A DNA stretch of 24,565 nucleotides from Candidatus Aerophobota bacterium (GTDB taxonomy: Bacteria > Aerophobota > Aerophobia > Aerophobales > JAGHCO01), in the NCBI GenBank assembly GCA_021160405.1, contig JAGHCO010000083.1:1-24565 (forward strand), written 5' to 3'. This document shows positions 7,403 through 15,630 of the stretch, piece by piece. Position numbers and translations under genes: made by a program. Every line of letters starts with the position of its first letter. The stretch's first letter is position 1. The notes beneath the pieces were generated by a model that worked only from the letters and a program-made list of their open reading frames with translations, had not been told where the DNA came from and made no database searches.

Positions 7403-8089
7403 TTACTGGTTAGTTTTTTTAGGTTGTGCTTTAGGCCAACTATCTACAAAGGTCTTCACCATTCGATCAAAGATATACCTTTTCGTATTCGCAAATTGGG
7501 AAGTAGGAGCCTGAGCAAAGGCAAAAATAGCAGAAGCGGCGCTGAATGGATATCCTGAAGAGTACATATAAGTAATCCATGTATAGTAGGTCATAGCCAT
7601 ACCGTTTTCGGTTCCCTGGAACTCAGCTCTTCCCTCACTAACTATCGTTCCAGCAATATTTTGAAATTGAGGGAAATCCTGCTTAATTATCTTTAAATCG
7701 GGAACCTTTTGATTTATCTCTGCAAGTAAAAGTTGAAAAAACTCAGATGCAGTGCGTTGAGCAGGGTTCATTAATTCCATCCAGGGACAAAGGGTAAAAG
7801 AAATGGTTCCATTAGAATCCTTGGAAAAAGTTACTCTCCTTTGATAGTAATCGGGCATTACCTGCCAATCCTTAGGGTATTCAATGTAGGTTACAGCCAT
7901 ACGATGGGTGATGGGAAGCAGCTTGGACATCTGATACCTAAACCATCCTGTTACCTTAGGGGTCCGAGTGGTCTCTGTAGGCTGTTGAGGCGCCTGGGGT
8001 TGAAAAGGGGGGCTAAGTTGAGATAGAACAGTGTTTGGAACCAGCATTAAAAGCAAACCAACCATAATCACTATGAATTTTTTCCTCAT
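7403..8089 (-). CDS. Secreted protein with PsbP-like domain, function unknown
   Basis: I do not recognise a named family. The 228-residue product begins with a clear signal peptide (MRKK, then a hydrophobic run to about residue 24), followed by a P/Q/T-rich linker (about 25-45). A globular region follows, opening with MAVTYIEYPKDWQVMPDYYQ, a pattern like the start of PsbP/DUF1795-type beta-sheet domains (a YP..W motif). The C-terminus is basic (KAQPKKTNQ). A Shine-Dalgarno GGAGGA sits about 9 nt before the ATG. It lies 59 bp after the gene at 8149-10290, whose C-terminal domain has a similar YPQGWQV opening, so the two probably act together in the periplasm or at the cell surface. Domain assignment rests on motif shape only. 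Confidence 0.7.
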   Translation of the reverse strand: MRKKFIVIMVGLLLMLVPNTVLSQLSPPFQPQAPQQPTETTRTPKVTGWFRYQMSKLLPITHRMAVTYIEYPKDWQVMPDYYQRRVTFSKDSNGTISFTLCPWMELMNPAQRTASEFFQLLLAEINQKVPDLKIIKQDFPQFQNIAGTIVSEGRAEFQGTENGMAMTYYTWITYMYSSGYPFSAASAIFAFAQAPTSQFANTKRYIFDRMVKTFVDSWPKAQPKKTNQ

Positions 8090-8112
8090 CTTGGTGCTCC
8101 TCCCATACTACC

Positions 8113-8135
8113 AATTTACTCCGTGGCAGTAAATT
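8113..8135 (-). other. Hairpin in the spacer between the two secreted-protein genes
   Basis: AATTTACT (8113-8120) and AGTAAATT (8128-8135) form a perfect 8-bp stem with a 7-nt loop. A smaller stem TCTAAT/ATTAGA (8142-8158) overlaps the upstream stop codon. Neither has a following T run on the minus strand, so they may act as mRNA processing or stability structures rather than terminators. Confidence 0.35.
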
Positions 8136-8148
8136 AGGTTTTCTAATT

Positions 8149-10290
8149 TTACATTAGACTAATACTACCAATTATCTGGTTCAGGATAGGGGAGAGATTA
8201 GCGTATTGTTCCTTTAAACCCGCGGATACCACTCCAAGTTTTGCCTGATTATTCTCATAGAAAACCAATATACCATTGATCTGAGCCTGTCCCTGAGGAG
8301 AAGTAGATTCAGCTATTACTATAAATGCATTTACACCGTTAATTGTCACCTGTTTTCTTTCGGTTACTGTAAAATTTTGGTACTGCTGTTCCAGTTGAGA
8401 TTCTAAGTTTTGTAGATAAGTTTGAGGATCAACATTCTGGGTTACTCTCCACATAGTTATCCAGGCAAGGTTCTGGGGATGAACCGCACTTACCACACCT
8501 TGTTGCTCACTGACTTGCCACCCTTGAGGATAATTAAAGGAAAACTTATACTGATCGCTTGAGTATTTCTGGGTGGTCTGTGGTGTAGTTTGTTGAGAAG
8601 TGGTTGTTTGTCCTCCACCCTCACCTTGACCTCTTTCTTCTATTCTGCCGCCAGTAGTCTGTTGTCCTTGCTGAGCTTGAGGAAGATGCCATCCCCATTT
8701 TTCCAAAATATCAGTTTCTAACTTTGGTAGCTCAGGACTTACCAGTCCCTGCTGCTGCATCTTTTGTACATTAACCTCATAAAACTGTCCCATCTGAAGC
8801 TTTTGAAGATTCTCATAGCCAAACTCTACAGCTTTATCAAAGGAGAAAGCCCCCACCCGGGATTCCCCTACTGCGGCCCCACTTATTGCTGTGCACTCAA
8901 CAGGTAGAAGTTCTCCATTGGGAAGAACAATCACCGGAAAGCAATGTCCAGGAACAAAAATGAGTATAGTTTTAAGACCTACTGCTTCACATACGCTGGC
9001 ATAAAGAATAGCCAGGTCCACACAGGTTCCAGATTTATCTCTTAAAACATCCCGGGGATATTTAACATCCTGACCAAGTAAATGTTCTACCAGGAAACCG
9101 GAAGGAGTTTGATAGGCCAAACCGTTTGCCACTTCTAAATCATAAAGAGCTCTGCAAAACTTGATAGCCGATTCCTGATCAAGCATGGTAGGAACTCCCC
9201 CAGCTAATCGGGATACCATCCCGGCAAGAGTCTTTACCGGAGGATCAAGATGGGTAACCCAGGCTGCCACAAGTGGAGAGTTAGAAAAATACTCAGCCCA
9301 GGTACCTGTTACCTCTTCCTTAGTTAAATTGCAAAATTCTATCTGGTTTATTCCCAGAATTTCTATTCTCTCACCACTAATATCTTCATACTTGTTACCC
9401 TCTTCATCCTGATAGCTGTATTTTATCTGCACATCAACCGGGGTTCGGGTTAAAAGCTTTGTTACTTTTGATGAGATTACAGGATAGTAAAGGTCAACCA
9501 CACATCCTCCAGGAACAATTAGAGAGTATCTATTGGGGATTGACCAATCAGAGTACTCACCTAACTTGTAGCTTACCTTAAGATTATGAATATTAGCCTC
9601 ACCGGTATTTTTAAAAATTGCCTTGGCCACCCACATACTTCCATTAGATATATCAGGATTTCCATATACCTTGTAGGTAGCAGACATAAGACGAGGTTTA
9701 CATTTCAGTGATAGGTTAAGCTCACAGTAACCTGTGGCTTGTTTTTTGGGAAGAGAATAGATAAGCAATCCTTTTTCTTTATCATACCTTACCTTAGAAG
9801 CTTCCTGAGGTAAGTTTATCATCATATCCATTACCTGAATCATCTGGGAATCTATAGGAAATATCTGCAGGAATATGGCTCTTTGTTTTTCCATCCAGAT
9901 AAGGTCTGCCCCTTTACCTATATCTATTTCCCATTTTCCTCTTTTATTAACAGCACCTCCCAGAAAGTCTGCAGTTACGTGGAGTGATCTTTTAGCATCA
10001 TCGTATTCTATTTTAGCATTGGCTATCTCAAAGGCGGCTCTTTGAGAGGCAAATTCTCTAAGTATCGCATAAGGATTGGGGAAATTTTTCTTAATTTGAA
10101 TATAAAGGGCATTGGTGGGAAATTTCCAATTGAGTTTCATATGAAGGTCACCTTTTGAATCCACCACCCCTTCCCCCCTAATTCTGATGGTGTTGAGCTT
10201 TTCTGCAGGAAGCTGAGCAGAGGCAAAAGGAATGAAATAACACACCATAAATAAAACCAGAAAAACCAACAAAACCTTCTTTTTCCTCAT
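8149..10290 (-). CDS. Secreted transglutaminase-like protein with C-terminal PsbP-like domain
   Basis: A large exported protein (713 residues from the chosen start) of unknown role. After the signal peptide (MRKKKVLLVFLVLFMVCYF, ending in ASA) comes a long beta-rich N-terminal region. A transglutaminase-like core follows: C427 in DKSGTCVDLAILYASVCEAVGL, H453 in VPGHCF, and E469 in LLPVECT in the place of the usual Asp (numbering from the upstream ATG at 10302). A Q/T/G-rich linker (about 535-580) leads to a PsbP-like domain beginning YKFSFNYPQGWQVSEQQG. I prefer the ATG at 10290 because GGAGGA, which would lie inside codons 2-3 of the upstream start, is its Shine-Dalgarno. It may be a protease or crosslinking enzyme acting on envelope proteins or peptidoglycan; that is inference. 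Confidence 0.75.
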   Translation of the reverse strand: MRKKKVLLVFLVLFMVCYFIPFASAQLPAEKLNTIRIRGEGVVDSKGDLHMKLNWKFPTNALYIQIKKNFPNPYAILREFASQRAAFEIANAKIEYDDAKRSLHVTADFLGGAVNKRGKWEIDIGKGADLIWMEKQRAIFLQIFPIDSQMIQVMDMMINLPQEASKVRYDKEKGLLIYSLPKKQATGYCELNLSLKCKPRLMSATYKVYGNPDISNGSMWVAKAIFKNTGEANIHNLKVSYKLGEYSDWSIPNRYSLIVPGGCVVDLYYPVISSKVTKLLTRTPVDVQIKYSYQDEEGNKYEDISGERIEILGINQIEFCNLTKEEVTGTWAEYFSNSPLVAAWVTHLDPPVKTLAGMVSRLAGGVPTMLDQESAIKFCRALYDLEVANGLAYQTPSGFLVEHLLGQDVKYPRDVLRDKSGTCVDLAILYASVCEAVGLKTILIFVPGHCFPVIVLPNGELLPVECTAISGAAVGESRVGAFSFDKAVEFGYENLQKLQMGQFYEVNVQKMQQQGLVSPELPKLETDILEKWGWHLPQAQQGQQTTGGRIEERGQGEGGGQTTTSQQTTPQTTQKYSSDQYKFSFNYPQGWQVSEQQGVVSAVHPQNLAWITMWRVTQNVDPQTYLQNLESQLEQQYQNFTVTERKQVTINGVNAFIVIAESTSPQGQAQINGILVFYENNQAKLGVVSAGLKEQYANLSPILNQIIGSISLM

Positions 10291-10305
10291 TTTTTCCTCC
10301 ATTTT

Positions 10306-10330
10306 TATCAGCCGCGGATAAACGCTGATA
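10306..10330. repeat. Small hairpin repeat TATCAGC/GCTGATA
   Basis: TATCAGC (10306-10312) and GCTGATA (10324-10330) flank an 11-nt loop containing CGCGGATAAAC. It resembles a short dispersed palindromic repeat and lies between the cimA stop and the start of the transglutaminase-like gene. Confidence 0.4.
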
Positions 10331-10343
10331 TTTTCTTTTACTA

Positions 10344-10370
10344 GAAAAAGTAGCCTGTCCCCTTTTTTAC
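10344..10370. repeat. Single arm of the 29-bp REP-like repeat
   Basis: GAAAAAGTAGCCTGTCCCCT followed by TTTTTAC matches the right arm at 7374-7402. On the minus strand its TAA is the stop codon of cimA. It occurs alone, without an inverted partner nearby. Confidence 0.7.
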
Positions 10371-11929
10371 TTCTTATTTAGTTTATACTCAATGGAATCT
10401 AAGAGTGCCTTCCAACTCGCCTCTATAATATTGGGAGAAACACCTACTGTCCCCCATCTATCTCCATCCCTCCTATCAGAAGATTCTATTAAAACTCTGG
10501 TTTTAGCTTCCGTGCCAGCTCCTGTATCAAGAATACGCACTTTGTAATCTGCAAGATGCATCTCAGAAATTTGAGGATAACTGGATCGAAGAGCTTTACG
10601 AAGAGCCTTGTCTAAAGCGTTAACTGGGCCATTACCTTCAGCTACAGTATGAACAATTTTTCCCCTTAGTCTCAATTTCACCGTAGCTTCGGAGATTAGG
10701 CTACCGTCTTCCCTTTTTTCTACAATTACCCGAAAACCTTCCAGATCAAAGGATTTTTTGTATTTTCCCAGATTTTTCTTTACTAAAAGTTCAAAGGAAC
10801 CATCAGCTCCCTCAAATTCGTAGCCCTCATTTTCCAGTTTTTTTACCTGGTCAATTAACCTCTTGGATAAATCTGCAGGTCCCTCAATTCCCAATTCTTT
10901 TTGTTTAAGCTTGTAAAGAACAGAACTTCTTCCAGCTAATTCACTAATAATAACTCTTCTTTTATTTCCTACCAAATCTGGGGTAACATGCTCATAAGTT
11001 CTTTTATCGCGAGAGACACCGCTGGCATGAATTCCTCCTTTATGAGCAAAAGCCGATTTTCCTACATAGGGCTGATGCTCATCTGGAGTAAGATTAGCTA
11101 ATTCACTAACCCAACGAGATAGTCGTGTAAGAGACCTTAAACCCTCCTCTGGAATACAATCTATACCAAGTTTTAACTTTAAATTAGGAATAACCACGCA
11201 GATATCTGCATTTCCACATCTCTCTCCATATCCATTTATAGTTCCCTGGATTTGCTTTACTCCTATTCTGGCAGCTAAAATAGAATTAGCTACTGCTACC
11301 CCACTATCGTTATGGGTATGAATACCTAAGCAATCTCCCATTTCTTCTCTAACCACTCTAACAATTTGATCTACCTCATAAGGCATACAACCTCCATTAG
11401 TGTCGCAGAGAACAAGACAATCAGCCCCAGCTTCCCTGGCAACTTTTAAAGTTTTCAAAGCATAAGAGGGGTTATCCTTGTATCCATCAAAGAAGTGTTC
11501 AGCATCAAAAATTACTTCTCTATCTTTAGACTTAAAAAATTTAATTGAATCCTCTATCATACGAAGATTTTCATCATCATCTGTTCTTAAAGCCTTCCTG
11601 ACATGGAAAATCCAACTTTTCCCAAAAAGGGTAATCACTGGAGTTTCAGCCTGTAAAAGGGATAATAAATTGGGATCATCTTCTGCCTTAATATTTTTTC
11701 TCCTTGTACTTCCAAAAGCAGCAATCTTAGATCTGGTAAAGGAGATACTCTTAATTCTTTTAAAGAACTCCATATCCTTGGGATTAGAGCCAGGCCAACC
11801 TCCTTCAATATAATCCAGCCCCAATTTATCCAGCTCCCTGGCAATCTCAATTTTATCAAGCAGAGAAAAGGAAACACCTGTAGCTTGTGCTCCATCTCGT
11901 AGAGTAGTATCATAAATTTTAACTTTCAT
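10367..11929 (-). CDS. cimA: (R)-citramalate synthase CimA
   Basis: CimA condenses pyruvate and acetyl-CoA to (R)-citramalate, the first step of the threonine-independent route to 2-oxobutyrate and isoleucine. The 520-residue protein starts with the HMGL-like/DRE-TIM motif IYDTTLRDGAQATGVSFSL, continues LGLDYIEGGWPGSNPKD (typical of citramalate rather than isopropylmalate synthases), and has the metal-binding HTHNDSGVAVAN and NGYGERCGNAD. A C-terminal LeuA-type regulatory domain runs from about 385 to the end, including GPVNALDKALRKAL and GAGTEAKTRVLIES; in this family it binds the feedback inhibitor. Length and motifs fit the CimA/LeuA2 type. AGGTGG inside the 3' end of leuB serves as its ribosome-binding site, and only 2 nt separate the two genes. 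Confidence 0.93.
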   Translation of the reverse strand: MKVKIYDTTLRDGAQATGVSFSLLDKIEIARELDKLGLDYIEGGWPGSNPKDMEFFKRIKSISFTRSKIAAFGSTRRKNIKAEDDPNLLSLLQAETPVITLFGKSWIFHVRKALRTDDDENLRMIEDSIKFFKSKDREVIFDAEHFFDGYKDNPSYALKTLKVAREAGADCLVLCDTNGGCMPYEVDQIVRVVREEMGDCLGIHTHNDSGVAVANSILAARIGVKQIQGTINGYGERCGNADICVVIPNLKLKLGIDCIPEEGLRSLTRLSRWVSELANLTPDEHQPYVGKSAFAHKGGIHASGVSRDKRTYEHVTPDLVGNKRRVIISELAGRSSVLYKLKQKELGIEGPADLSKRLIDQVKKLENEGYEFEGADGSFELLVKKNLGKYKKSFDLEGFRVIVEKREDGSLISEATVKLRLRGKIVHTVAEGNGPVNALDKALRKALRSSYPQISEMHLADYKVRILDTGAGTEAKTRVLIESSDRRDGDRWGTVGVSPNIIEASWKALLDSIEYKLNKK

Positions 11930-11931
11930 AA

Positions 11932-13047
11932 TTATCCACCTCTTGATTCAAGTTTATCGCAGATTAAGTTTATCTGTTTTCTTACCAGATCCCCCATTTT
12001 TTTTGTTCCCACAGGTTTTTTACCCTTTATTTTGATATCTTGGGTTCGATACCCCTTATTCAGAACTTCTTCTACTGCTTCTTCTATTACCTTAGCTTCT
12101 TTATATAAATTAAAACTGTATCTTAACATCAAAGCTACTGACATAATCATAGCTAAAGGGTTGGCCTTATCTTTCCCAGCTATATCAGGTGCAGAGCCAT
12201 GGACAGGTTCATATAGAGCTTTTTTATCCTTCCCCAAAGAGGCCGAAGCTAACATTCCTATGGAGCCAGTGAGCATAGCTGCCTCGTCAGATAGAATATC
12301 TCCAAAAAGATTTCCAGTAACTATAACATCAAATTGGTGGGGATCTTTTATTAACTGCATTGCGCAGTTATCAACATACAAATGATTTAACTTCACCTCA
12401 GGATAATCTTTGCTTATCCTTTCCCCAATCTCCCTCCAGAGTTGAGAAGTTTCTAATATGTTGGCCTTATCTACAGAGGTTAGTTTTCCCGATCTTTCTC
12501 TGGCTAACTTAAAAGCTACTCGAAAAATTCTCTCAATCTCCATCTCCGTATAGGATAAGGTGTTTATAGCTTTTACTGTACCATCGGGAAGATCACACCT
12601 CCCACGAGGATGTCCAAAGTATATTCCTCCGGTAAGCTCTCTTACAATAAGAATATCTATGCCTTCTTTAATTACACTCCTCTTTAAAGGAGAAGAAGAA
12701 ATTAAAGATTTGAACAACTTAATTGGACGCAAATTAGCGAAAACTCCCAATTCTCCCCTTAACCCTAAAAGCGCTTTCTCAGGTCGCTTGGAAGAGGGAA
12801 GATTATCCCACTTGGATCCCCCCACTGCTCCTAAAAGAGTTGCTGAGGCATCTTTGCATAAAGATAAACTCTCAGCGGGCAAAGGCTGGCCAAATTTATC
12901 TATAGCTCCTCCTCCTACTAAAGCTTCCCTTAGTTCAAAATTGTGAGAGAATCTTTCCCCAATGAGCTTTAAAGTCTTTACCCCTTCCCTCATTACCTCT
13001 GGACCAATACCATCTCCTGGTAGAACAGCAATAAGATACTTATCCAC
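11932..13047 (-). CDS. leuB: 3-isopropylmalate / methylmalate dehydrogenase LeuB
   Basis: LeuB oxidatively decarboxylates 3-isopropylmalate (leucine pathway) and can do the same for erythro-3-methylmalate in the citramalate pathway, using NAD+. The 371-residue product shows LPGDGIGPEV at the N-terminus, LLGAVGGSKWDNL, LRGELGVFANLRP, RELTGGIYFG, DKANILETS, NCAMQLIKDPHQFDVIVTGNLFGDILSDEAAML and the NAD-binding GSAPDIAGKDKANP. The start is a GTG with GAGAGGG upstream, and the gene overlaps the leuD stop by 8 nt. Placement beside cimA suggests service to isoleucine formation, though dual use for leucine is likely. Confidence 0.95.
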   Translation of the reverse strand: MDKYLIAVLPGDGIGPEVMREGVKTLKLIGERFSHNFELREALVGGGAIDKFGQPLPAESLSLCKDASATLLGAVGGSKWDNLPSSKRPEKALLGLRGELGVFANLRPIKLFKSLISSSPLKRSVIKEGIDILIVRELTGGIYFGHPRGRCDLPDGTVKAINTLSYTEMEIERIFRVAFKLARERSGKLTSVDKANILETSQLWREIGERISKDYPEVKLNHLYVDNCAMQLIKDPHQFDVIVTGNLFGDILSDEAAMLTGSIGMLASASLGKDKKALYEPVHGSAPDIAGKDKANPLAMIMSVALMLRYSFNLYKEAKVIEEAVEEVLNKGYRTQDIKIKGKKPVGTKKMGDLVRKQINLICDKLESRGG

Positions 13048-13537
13048 TTTTAACCCTCTCCATAACCCATTTTTTTATTCCACCCTTTTCTATTAAATCC
13101 TGCAGAAACTTAGGATAAGGGGTAGCAAAATAAACCTTTCCCCGAGTAAGATTTTCAATTTTCCCACTAACAGTATCAACCCTAAGTGTATCTTCTTCCT
13201 CAGTTTCATAGAAAACTTTACTTTCTTCCAGGATAGGAAGCCCTATATTTATAGCATTGCGGAAAAATATTCTGGCAAAAGAAACTGCTATTATACAAGC
13301 TACCCCTGCTGCCTTTAATGAGATGGGAGCATGCTCTCTGGAGGAACCACAACCAAAATTTTCCCCTGCCACAATAATTCTATTCTGTTTAACCTTAGAT
13401 AAAAAATCTTTATCTATCCCTTCCATGCAATGCTTAGCTAACTGCTTTAAATCAGTAGTATTTAGATAACGAGCTGGAATAATCTCATCGGTATTTACAT
13501 TATCTTTATACTTTATTACTCTTGCCTCAATCTGCAA
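13040..13537 (-). CDS. leuD: 3-isopropylmalate dehydratase small subunit LeuD
   Basis: LeuD is the swivelling small subunit of the aconitase-family isomerase that converts 2- to 3-isopropylmalate, or citramalate to 3-methylmalate. At 165 residues it is the short, archaeal-like/thermophile type. Motifs are NVNTDEIIPARYL near the N-terminus and GENFGCGSSREHAPISLKAAGV (substrate-recognition loop), then SFARIFFRNAINIGLP. The start is TTG, supported by AAAGGAGA 7 nt upstream. The frame overlaps the end of vorB by 22 nt and the start of leuB by 8 nt. The large subunit leuC, which carries the iron-sulfur cluster, is not adjacent and is not in the window. Confidence 0.95.
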   Translation of the reverse strand: MQIEARVIKYKDNVNTDEIIPARYLNTTDLKQLAKHCMEGIDKDFLSKVKQNRIIVAGENFGCGSSREHAPISLKAAGVACIIAVSFARIFFRNAINIGLPILEESKVFYETEEEDTLRVDTVSGKIENLTRGKVYFATPYPKFLQDLIEKGGIKKWVMERVKSG

Positions 13538-14568
13538 TTTATTCTCTCCTTTATCTCTTCTGGAGTGGGTACGCCTCCTCCCAACCTTCCATAAAAATAA
13601 ACTGGACAGGAACCCTCTACAGCTAACTTAACATCCTCCAGCATCTGACCTGCACTCATCTCTACCACAAAGATGAACTGCACCCCGGAAGATAAATTCT
13701 TAAGATGCTGATAAGGAAAAGGCCACAGAGTAATGGGGCGAAAAAGAGCAGCCTTTATTCCTTCCTCCCTGAGTATATCAATTACAGCCTTGCAAACCCG
13801 AGCCATACTTCCGTAAGCTACAAGAAGTATAGAAGGAGTGTCAGAAGTTATTAGTTGATATCTTATTTCTCTTTCTCTCATTTTTTGAAACTTTCTCTGC
13901 AATTTATTATTGTGACGCTCCAGATATCCTTCTTTTAAAAAAAGAGACCTTATAAGATTTGGGGGTCTACCTTTAGCACCTGTTAAAGCCCACTCTTTCT
14001 CCCCATCTACAGATGAGAACTCTTCTCTTAGCTCCACACCTTCCATCATTTGTCCTAAAATAGCATCAGCAAGGATGAGAACTGGGCTTCGGTATTTATC
14101 AGCTAAATCAAAGGCAATCCCTGCAAAATCAGCCATCTCTTGAACAGAATAGGGAGCTAAAACAATGTTATAATAATCTCCATGCCCTCCCCCTTTAGTA
14201 GCCTGCCAGTAATCAGATTGGGAAGGAGCTATATTCCCCAATCCTGGTCCTCCCCTCATTACATTCACAATTACCGCAGGGAGCTCAGCACCAGTTAAAT
14301 AGGAAATTCCTTCCTGCATTAAACTTATCCCAGGACTGGAGGAAGAAGTCATTACTCGAGCCCCTGCTGCTGAGGCTCCATAAACCATATTTATGGCAGC
14401 TAACTCACTTTCTGCTTGAAGAAAAACTCCTCCTACCTGCCTAAGTCTTTTAGACATATAAGCAGGAATTTCCGATTGGGGAGTAATGGGATAACCAAAA
14501 TAGTAACGACATCCTACCCTTACAGCTCCCTCAGCTAAGGCTTCATTTCCTGATAGTAGAACCTTCAT
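13516..14568 (-). CDS. vorB: 2-oxoacid:ferredoxin oxidoreductase alpha subunit (VorB-like)
   Basis: The product belongs to the VorB/KorA family: the alpha chain of ferredoxin-dependent oxidoreductases that interconvert branched-chain 2-oxoacids (or 2-oxoglutarate) and acyl-CoA. The 350-residue protein has the typical start GNEALAEGAVRVGCRYYFGYPITPQSEIP and also QAESELAAINMVYGASAAGARVMTSSSSPGISLMQE, MRGGPGLGNIAPSQSDY and GHGDYYNIVLAP. The C-terminal transketolase-like domain includes LLVAYGSMARVCK and EMSAGQMLEDV. AAGGATGGTGA precedes the ATG, which overlaps the rseP stop (ATGA). The thiamine-pyrophosphate beta subunit and the gamma and ferredoxin subunits are absent here, so this is an orphan alpha subunit. 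Substrate preference between VorB and KorA is uncertain. Confidence 0.88.
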   Translation of the reverse strand: MKVLLSGNEALAEGAVRVGCRYYFGYPITPQSEIPAYMSKRLRQVGGVFLQAESELAAINMVYGASAAGARVMTSSSSPGISLMQEGISYLTGAELPAVIVNVMRGGPGLGNIAPSQSDYWQATKGGGHGDYYNIVLAPYSVQEMADFAGIAFDLADKYRSPVLILADAILGQMMEGVELREEFSSVDGEKEWALTGAKGRPPNLIRSLFLKEGYLERHNNKLQRKFQKMREREIRYQLITSDTPSILLVAYGSMARVCKAVIDILREEGIKAALFRPITLWPFPYQHLKNLSSGVQFIFVVEMSAGQMLEDVKLAVEGSCPVYFYGRLGGGVPTPEEIKERINCRLRQE

Positions 14569-15590
14569 TTCACCATCCTTAAAATATCTTGATAGGTTAC
14601 CAAAAGCATTAAAGTAATTAAAATAATAAAACCTATGTAGTGAACCAATGCCTCTTTTTCTATCTGTATAGGTTTTCCCCTAATTCCCTCTATCAGTAAA
14701 AACACAAGTCTTCCTCCATCAAGAGCAGGGATAGGGAAAAGGTTAAGCAATCCTAAATTTACTCCTAACAGAGCAGCTAAGGAAAGAAAAGGAACTATTC
14801 CCATTTTTGCTGTTTGAGATATATACCCAGCAATCCCTATAGGACCGGTGAACTTAGCAGGTAGTCTTCCCACAATCATATTACCGAGAGAGCTTATAAT
14901 TAACCTGGTTACAAAAACTACTCTTTCAATGCCTTTAGAAAAAGAGGTTAAAGGATCGTATCGGGTAATAATAGTAGAAGGAGAAATCCCAATTAATCTT
15001 CTATTTAACTCAGAATTAAATTTAGGCTTTACAGGAACAGTTAAAATATTTTCTCCTCTTTTAATCCTCAAGGTTAAGGTTTCTTCTCTTTCTTTATTGA
15101 TAAAGATGGCCATCTGTTCCCACTTAGTCACCTTTTTGCCATTTATCTCAAGAATTTTATCTCCTGGCTTAAGTCCAACTGAGGCAGCTGGAGAGCCTGT
15201 GATAACTTCCCCTACCACTGTAGTTTCAAGGTTATAAGTTTCAAAACCAATTATAAAAATAAGAGAAAACAGAAAAGCACTGGTCAAGTAGTTCATCCCT
15301 GAACCGGACAGGATTACTACAATTCTTTTCCATAAAGACTTAGAGGAAAAACCATTCTTTACATGCTTTTCTCCTGGCTCCATTCCTGCTATTTTTGTAT
15401 ACCCTCCCAAGGGGAAAACGGAAATTAAATATTCAGTATCTCCTATCTTTTTCCCCCAAATTTTAGGTCCAAAACCAATGGAAAGTTTTTCTACCTTCAT
15501 CCCTGAGGCCTTAGCTGATAAGAAATGTCCAAATTCATGGGGAAAAATTAGTATTAAAAAAGTTGCAACAATAAAAACAAGCGTAAGCAT
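14565..15590 (-). CDS. rseP: RIP metalloprotease RseP (site-2 protease)
   Basis: RseP is an inner-membrane zinc protease that cleaves within membranes, releasing anti-sigma factors and trimming signal-peptide remnants. The 341-residue protein has the zinc motif HEFGH (H18, E19, H22) in its first membrane segment and the FGP/G signature IGFGPKIWGKK. One PDZ domain covers about residues 120-195 (VITGSPAASVGLKPGDKILEINGKKV). The second active-site segment is NLFPIPALDGGRL, with D291 as third zinc ligand. E. coli RseP has two PDZ domains; one is common elsewhere. It lies 40 nt after cdsA. The dxr gene that usually sits between these two is missing. Confidence 0.94.
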   Translation of the reverse strand: MLTLVFIVATFLILIFPHEFGHFLSAKASGMKVEKLSIGFGPKIWGKKIGDTEYLISVFPLGGYTKIAGMEPGEKHVKNGFSSKSLWKRIVVILSGSGMNYLTSAFLFSLIFIIGFETYNLETTVVGEVITGSPAASVGLKPGDKILEINGKKVTKWEQMAIFINKEREETLTLRIKRGENILTVPVKPKFNSELNRRLIGISPSTIITRYDPLTSFSKGIERVVFVTRLIISSLGNMIVGRLPAKFTGPIGIAGYISQTAKMGIVPFLSLAALLGVNLGLLNLFPIPALDGGRLVFLLIEGIRGKPIQIEKEALVHYIGFIILITLMLLVTYQDILRMVK

Positions 15591-15630
15591 TATTTAACCT
15601 ATCTCCTGCCTATAAAGCTATTAGTATTTT

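Noticed and set aside
11478..11813. Plus-strand frame inside cimA, and similar frames inside leuB, lpxD and rseP
   Set aside because: These are antisense shadows of well-supported genes with no independent signals.
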